From contig CANMNM010000027.1 in NCBI GenBank assembly GCA_947499275.1, positions 1 through 9,720 of the forward strand: 9,720 bases of DNA, given 5' to 3'. Source of the stretch: Actinomycetota bacterium. Lineage in GTDB: Bacteria > Actinomycetota > Actinomycetes > S36-B12. Below, piece after piece: positions 6,510-9,720 of this stretch. The notes beneath the pieces were generated by a model, which was not told the origin of the DNA, did not search any database, and saw only the letters and a program-made list of their open reading frames with translations. The position numbers and the translations under genes are program-made. Position 1 is the stretch's first letter, and every line of letters starts with the position of its first letter.

Positions 6510-7376
6510 ATGTCCCCATACATTCCCTGGATCAATGCTTGGGAGGGCGCAGCATTCGGGCCCAGTGGTTTTTATGGTGAGTTCGGGTCCAAAGGAAAAA
6601 ATCCTTATGAGCACTTTCGTACAGCCGTTACGTCGAGTCCAGATTTGGCAGGGAAACTATTTCCCTATCTTCTCGAAACTTATCATTACTGCGGTTCACC
6701 TTCGCAATTCTTAATCCTCGATGTCGGTGGATCCGATGGCCTACTGATGACCAATGTGCAGAGCCTCATCCGTGAAAACGGACTCAACTGGAAAACCCAA
6801 ATTTACGATGTATCTAGTGGTGACGCGCGAAAAATTCCGATCCGGGAGAAATTCGGTGTCGTGATTGCCCATGAACTCTTGGATGACATTCCCACTTCCG
6901 TTGTCGAATTCGACCTGGATCTCAGACCACGACTGGTTCTGGTTGATCCAGCCAGCGGCCACGAACAGTTGGGAGAATCAATTTCACAACCTGAACGGGA
7001 GTGGCTAGATAAGTGGTGGCCACAGACCGCACCACATGCTCGCCGAGAAGTGGGAATCACCCGTGATCACACTTGGGTTAATTTGATCAATATTTTCAGT
7101 GTTGGTCGGGCAATTGCCATTGACTATTCACATTCAATGGAACAAAGAACCAAAGGACTATTTGATGCGGGAACCCTCACCGGATATCAACTTGGTAGAT
7201 CCGTTCGCGCGGTTCCTAATGGTGAAGTAAACATTACTGCTCATGTCGCATTAGATTCTTGTGCAAGTGCTGCAGTGGCATCACGGGTAGATATCACAGC
7301 TACTTCGATCATTGATATCGATCCTGACCACAACGACTTCCGGTGGCTTATTCAGGACTTTGGAACTCGACCATGA
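6510..7376 (+). CDS. MidA/NDUFAF7-family (DUF185) SAM-dependent methyltransferase
   Basis: This 288-residue protein is likely a class I methyltransferase of the DUF185 family. Landmarks in order are GFYGEFG and HFRTAV (20-40, the family N-terminal segment), the SAM loop LILDVGGSDGLL (68-79, where family members have ExGxGxGTL), GVVIAHELLDDIPTSVVEF (116-134, the NELLDALP-type motif), AIAIDYSHS (201-209), GTLTGYQLGR (221-230) and VNITAHVALD (240-249). These are the hallmarks of MidA, which in mitochondria is NDUFAF7, an arginine methyltransferase acting on NDUFS2. It is shorter than usual (~350-400) because the N-terminal region is reduced, and the SAM loop has Ser75 for a Gly. A NuoD/NDUFS2 homologue begins 6 nt after its stop, so that protein is the obvious candidate substrate. 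The start ATG is supported by a TANNNT box 8 nt upstream. Family assignment is confident, the activity is inferred. Confidence 0.85.
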   Translation: MSPYIPWINAWEGAAFGPSGFYGEFGSKGKNPYEHFRTAVTSSPDLAGKLFPYLLETYHYCGSPSQFLILDVGGSDGLLMTNVQSLIRENGLNWKTQIYDVSSGDARKIPIREKFGVVIAHELLDDIPTSVVEFDLDLRPRLVLVDPASGHEQLGESISQPEREWLDKWWPQTAPHARREVGITRDHTWVNLINIFSVGRAIAIDYSHSMEQRTKGLFDAGTLTGYQLGRSVRAVPNGEVNITAHVALDSCASAAVASRVDITATSIIDIDPDHNDFRWLIQDFGTRP

Positions 7377-7382
7377 AACGAT

Positions 7383-8474
7383 GTGCGCATGCGTAGCGTC
7401 ATTGCCGGTATTGGCTTGGCCCCCGGCGAGATCAAAATTGATCTTGGTGAATTTCACCCCAGCTCACAGGGAGGTTTTCAACTACACCTGACCCTCGATG
7501 GTGAGGTGATTACCAGTGTGGAACCCCGCATTGGCTTCATGCACCGCGGCGCCGAAAAGCTCTTCGAGGTTCGTGACTACCGGCAAATCATGATGCTGGC
7601 CAATCGTCATGACTGGTACGCACCTTTTTCATCGGAGCTTGGCGTTGCCTTGACCCTTGAATCTGCAATGGGAATTCACCCCCCTGAACGAGCCACCTGG
7701 ATCCGAATGCTGCTGGCTGAATTCACCCGCATCTCTGCACTCATTGCATTCCTGCCGACACCGCAGACTCAAATGGTGCGCAACCAGATTGCTGATCTAT
7801 TCGAGTTTGTCACGGGCAATCGAGTGCACCCCATGTACGCGCGCATTGGCGGTGTTGCTCACGATATTCCCACAGAAACCGACGCACGAAGTCACGCAAT
7901 ACTTGGTGAATTACAAAAGAATCTCCCCAGCCTGCGCGAGAGTCTTAATCAGAGCGAGTTGCGCGGATTGGCAGTTTTATCCAATGCTGATTCGATTTCA
8001 TTTGGCACTACCGGACCTGTGGCCTGGGCCAGCGGACTCGACAACGATCTACGATTCGACACCGATTATCTTGATTACAAAGAGTTAGGTTTCTCAAAGC
8101 CAGCGGCGTACCAGGATGGAGATGCCTACTCTCGCTTTTTAGCACTGATTGATCAAGTCACATTGAGCATCGATTTGATCAAAGAAATATTCCCACACCT
8201 TGAGGCCACAAACGGATCAGATGTCAATGTAGTTCTCCCCAAGGTCGTACGCGCACCCGAAGGAAATTCATACAGCTGGGTTGACGGACCAACAGGAATT
8301 AACGGTTGGTATTTAGTGAGCGCCGGGGACAAGACTCCTTGGCGACTGAAATTGCGGTCTGCTTCATTTAATAATTTTCAAGCATTGGTCCCCACGTTGG
8401 TGGGACACCGAATTGATCAATTAGCTTCAGCTATCAGCAGCATGTTTCTTATTATTGGTGACTTGGATCGTTAG
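7383..8474 (+). CDS. Divergent NuoD-like protein (complex I 49-kDa/hydrogenase large-subunit family)
   Basis: This 363-residue protein aligns along its length with NuoD (~400). Segments include HPSSQGGFQLHLTLDGE (25-41), PRIGFMHRGAEKLFE (48-62), PERATWIRMLLAEFTRIS (101-118), DLFEFVTGNRVH and ARIGGVAHDIP (138-163), TGPVAWASG and DLRFD (210-226), PWRLKLRSASFNNFQAL (319-335) and the terminal GDLDR. By alignment from memory to Thermus Nqo4, quinone-site His38 is Gln29, Tyr87 is Trp78, and the DLGALTPF segment with Asp139 is missing in a gap of about 11 residues. Arg84 and His169, which face cluster N2, are kept as Arg75 and His149. There are no CxxC nickel ligands, so it is not a hydrogenase. Arg55 matches the NDUFS2 arginine methylated by NDUFAF7. 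No other nuo gene is present, so this is probably not the working complex I subunit. The start is GTG 7383, or ATG 7389; no clear ribosome site is visible. Confidence 0.85.
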   Translation: MRMRSVIAGIGLAPGEIKIDLGEFHPSSQGGFQLHLTLDGEVITSVEPRIGFMHRGAEKLFEVRDYRQIMMLANRHDWYAPFSSELGVALTLESAMGIHPPERATWIRMLLAEFTRISALIAFLPTPQTQMVRNQIADLFEFVTGNRVHPMYARIGGVAHDIPTETDARSHAILGELQKNLPSLRESLNQSELRGLAVLSNADSISFGTTGPVAWASGLDNDLRFDTDYLDYKELGFSKPAAYQDGDAYSRFLALIDQVTLSIDLIKEIFPHLEATNGSDVNVVLPKVVRAPEGNSYSWVDGPTGINGWYLVSAGDKTPWRLKLRSASFNNFQALVPTLVGHRIDQLASAISSMFLIIGDLDR

Positions 8475-8748
8475 CCCGAATATAGGTGGCAAATCGAGCC
8501 CGAAGCAGTGTTTCCATGTCAGGATCGATTTCCCCATGACCAAACATTTGCTTGGTGGCCCGAACGGTTTCAATAAATGTTCCGCCAATTGATCCAAGGT
8601 CTCCACCCTCGCCCTCAATCGCAATCATGCCCGGCATGTGCGAGAAGACATCGGTGAAGAAACCAATATCTAATTTCTTTTCTGCCAGGTGGAAAGCCTT
8701 GTGCCGGAGTTCATCAAAGGGCAGGTCTTCAAGCATGGTTTCACTCAT
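8452..8748 (-). CDS. Small acidic protein of unknown function, conserved-looking
   Basis: This 98-residue protein has no domain I can name. It is acidic and apparently soluble, with no signal or membrane segment. An N-terminal helical part (LEDLPFDELRHKAFHLAEKK, 6-25) leads to DIGFFTDVFSHMPG (27-40), a glycine-rich turn EGGDLGSIGG (47-56), a helix around 57-68, and a basic C-terminal helix LLRARFATYIRAND (81-94). I have an impression of similar short proteins next to DUF3180 in other actinobacteria but cannot confirm it. Coding quality looks real: it fits the minus-strand run, starts 18 nt after the DUF3180 gene, and its start is MSE-like. Its last 23 bp overlap the convergent NuoD-like gene (8452-8474), so the two mRNAs are complementary at their ends. 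A TACTGT box 6 nt upstream of the ATG may give it a promoter of its own. Confidence 0.75.
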   Translation of the reverse strand: MSETMLEDLPFDELRHKAFHLAEKKLDIGFFTDVFSHMPGMIAIEGEGGDLGSIGGTFIETVRATKQMFGHGEIDPDMETLLRARFATYIRANDPSHQ

Positions 8749-8754
8749 GGGAGC

Positions 8755-8760
8755 ACAGTA
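8755..8760 (-). promoter_or_regulatory. Possible -10 box for the 98-residue protein gene
   Basis: On the minus strand TACTGT fits TANNNT and is followed by 6 nt (GCTCCC) and the ATG at 8748, the same geometry as the DUF2520 operon start. No Shine-Dalgarno is seen. It could make this gene independently transcribed as well as co-transcribed from folK. Chance occurrence cannot be ruled out. Confidence 0.3.
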
Positions 8761-8766
8761 CTTTGA

Positions 8767-9228
8767 TCACGTGTCTGTCGTTGTGCCCTGGTCTCTCGCC
8801 ACGCACAGGCTCTCCAGCCACAGTGAAGATATGACGAGCAGGATTCCCCCCAACGCGGCCAGGAAGCCATTAATGGTCGCGCTCCAGCCGGCCGGGGTGT
8901 CAAGATTCCCCATTGAGGCAAGCGCAACCCCAGCGTAGAACCCAGCAATAGCCGCACCTGTTCTGCTCCCCGCCAGCGCTAACACCGCGATCCGAGCCGA
9001 GGCCAGCGGTGGAAATGGCTTAGTTCCTGGTTCTCGTTTAAGGCGGGGTTTTGCCATGTAGGTCCAAATGCCAAATCCGCCACCAAGAATCCATAATGCA
9101 CCGGCAGCCATGGCCGGGACGGGGAGTGAGCGGGAACTTTGACCCATAACAATCTGGGCGAGTGCAAATCCGATTGCCATCACAATCAATGCGATGACGA
9201 CAAGCCGTGAAATCTTCGTAGTATGCAT
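8767..9228 (-). CDS. DUF3180 family membrane protein
   Basis: This 153-residue protein is predicted in the cytoplasmic membrane with four helices, at about 8-28, 38-57, 89-107 and 117-137, and a basic cytosolic loop (KPRLKREPGTK, 60-70) between the second and third. The segment PLASARIAVLALAGSRTGA (74-92) and the following GFYAGVALA are the part I recognise from the actinobacterial DUF3180 family. Its function is unknown. It starts in a one-base TAATG overlap with the folK stop, the position it has in mycobacteria and Streptomyces, so it is co-transcribed and probably translationally coupled with the folate gene. No catalytic residues are apparent, and a transport or scaffolding role would be speculation. 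Confidence 0.85.
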   Translation of the reverse strand: MHTTKISRLVVIALIVMAIGFALAQIVMGQSSRSLPVPAMAAGALWILGGGFGIWTYMAKPRLKREPGTKPFPPLASARIAVLALAGSRTGAAIAGFYAGVALASMGNLDTPAGWSATINGFLAALGGILLVISSLWLESLCVARDQGTTTDT

Positions 9229-9720
9229 TAGCGCTCAAGTCCGATCTCAAGACGTTCAATTGCTTGCCTAGATGACTCCAACTTGTCAACGGGTCCAGCC
9301 CCGGGAAGTTCACTGAACTGTCCATTCAATTTCAAAGCGGTCCACGGGGCGGTGACAAATACTCGTTCCCACGCCCGAGGGTGCGGGAGTGTCAGGATGG
9401 GATCTGCACTTGTCACGGGATCACCGTTCTCCCAGAGCGCGATTACATCGAGGTCCAATGTCCTTGGACCCCAACGAACTTCACGGGTCCGAGAATGGGC
9501 ATCTTCTATTTCGTGAAGTCTGCTAAGAATGTCCAGACCTGAGAGTCCCGTATCAAAAAGTGCTACCGCGTTAATAAAGTCGTCCTGCTCAACGCCACCA
9601 ACCGGTTTACTCCGATACAGAGGCGAACTTGCGACGGGTGTCAGCACCACTGAGAGTTCCCGATACGCGAGCTGTACCGTTTCGACCGGGTCACCCAGAT
9701 TTGAGCCGAAAGCAACGAGA
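9228..9720 (-). CDS. folK: 2-amino-4-hydroxy-6-hydroxymethyldihydropteridine pyrophosphokinase (5' end cut)
   Basis: This HPPK enzyme transfers pyrophosphate from ATP to 6-hydroxymethyl-dihydropterin in folate synthesis. 163 residues are visible, and only a few N-terminal residues are lost at the right edge, because the frame opens with LVAFGSNLGDP, which is normally at residues ~5-15. Further motifs are SPLYRSKPVGGVEQDDFINAV (pterin and ATP sites), RWGPRTLDLDVI (the two magnesium-binding aspartates) and LPHPRAWERVFV. The GTG at 9650 is internal and is not the start, since beginning there would remove the FGSNLGD motif. It is upstream of and overlaps the DUF3180 gene by one base. In related genomes folB, folP and folE lie further upstream, which would be past the window edge. 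Confidence 0.95.
   Translation of the reverse strand, partial: LVAFGSNLGDPVETVQLAYRELSVVLTPVASSPLYRSKPVGGVEQDDFINAVALFDTGLSGLDILSRLHEIEDAHSRTREVRWGPRTLDLDVIALWENGDPVTSADPILTLPHPRAWERVFVTAPWTALKLNGQFSELPGAGPVDKLESSRQAIERLEIGLER

Noticed and set aside
6137..6580. Open frame of 147 codons on the plus strand across the DUF2520 gene start and the methyltransferase start.
   Set aside because: It is antisense to the well-supported DUF2520 gene and out of frame with the methyltransferase, and its composition is not protein-like.
7657..8088. Open frame of 143 codons on the plus strand inside the NuoD-like gene.
   Set aside because: It is in another frame of a gene with clear homology throughout. It is rich in Cys, Ser and Arg with no recognisable domain.
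7383..8474. A genuine complex I NuoD or a nickel-iron hydrogenase large subunit.
   Set aside because: The quinone-site residues are replaced or deleted and no neighbouring nuo genes exist. The paired CxxC motifs that bind nickel-iron are absent.
6510..8474. Horizontal transfer of the plus-strand pair into the cofactor cluster.
   Set aside because: Apart from opposite orientation there is no repeat, integrase, tRNA or scar at either edge, and I recall similar genes at this locus in other actinobacteria.
1..9720. CRISPR arrays, insertion sequences, tRNA or rRNA genes, riboswitches.
   Set aside because: I found no repeated spacer pattern, transposase, terminal inverted repeat, tRNA-like stem set or conserved leader. 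Genes fill nearly all of the window.

Overview
The window is a stretch of actinobacterial chromosome carrying cofactor-biosynthesis genes. Gene order is the best guide. A minus-strand folK - DUF3180 membrane protein - ... - DUF2520 protein - panC - nadB - nadC - coaX - ... - lysS run is the arrangement I recall from actinobacteria (mycobacteria have folK-DUF3180-...-DUF2520-panC-panD-coaX-...-lysS, and Streptomyces has a panC-nadB-nadC-coaX version). The CoaX and LysS sequences also look actinobacterial. By eye the base composition is moderate rather than strongly GC-rich, which would fit one of the moderate-GC, often aquatic, lineages. I cannot place it further.

Layout from left to right. 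Positions 1-696 (minus) hold the 5' part of lysS, cut by the left edge. A 57-bp divergent spacer separates it from a HAD-type hydrolase (754-1446, plus) with an unusual nucleophile motif. Positions 1468-6475 (minus) are one tightly packed operon, transcribed DUF2520 reductase-like gene, panC, nadB, nadC, coaX. Every junction overlaps, by 1 to 8 nt. It joins part of pantothenate/CoA synthesis (PanC, CoaX, possibly the DUF2520 protein) to two steps of de novo NAD synthesis (NadB, NadC). panD and nadA are not in the window.

Positions 6510-8474 (plus) interrupt the minus-strand run with a two-gene unit: a MidA/NDUFAF7-family (DUF185) SAM-dependent methyltransferase, then a divergent paralogue of the complex I subunit NuoD. 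No other complex I gene is present. In mitochondria NDUFAF7 methylates one arginine of the NuoD homologue NDUFS2, and that arginine is kept here. The residues that hold the quinone in real complex I are replaced or deleted, while two that face cluster N2 are kept. This pair is the most interesting content of the window.

Positions 8452-9720 (minus) hold a small conserved-looking acidic protein whose 3' end overlaps the NuoD-like gene tail to tail, a DUF3180 four-helix membrane protein, and folK, which lacks only its first few codons at the right edge.

At all four divergent start sites a TANNNT box lies 6-8 nt upstream of the start codon and no Shine-Dalgarno sequence is seen, so these transcripts are probably leaderless. 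I see no RNA gene, mobile element, CRISPR array or riboswitch. Non-coding DNA is almost absent: the longest gap is 57 bp.
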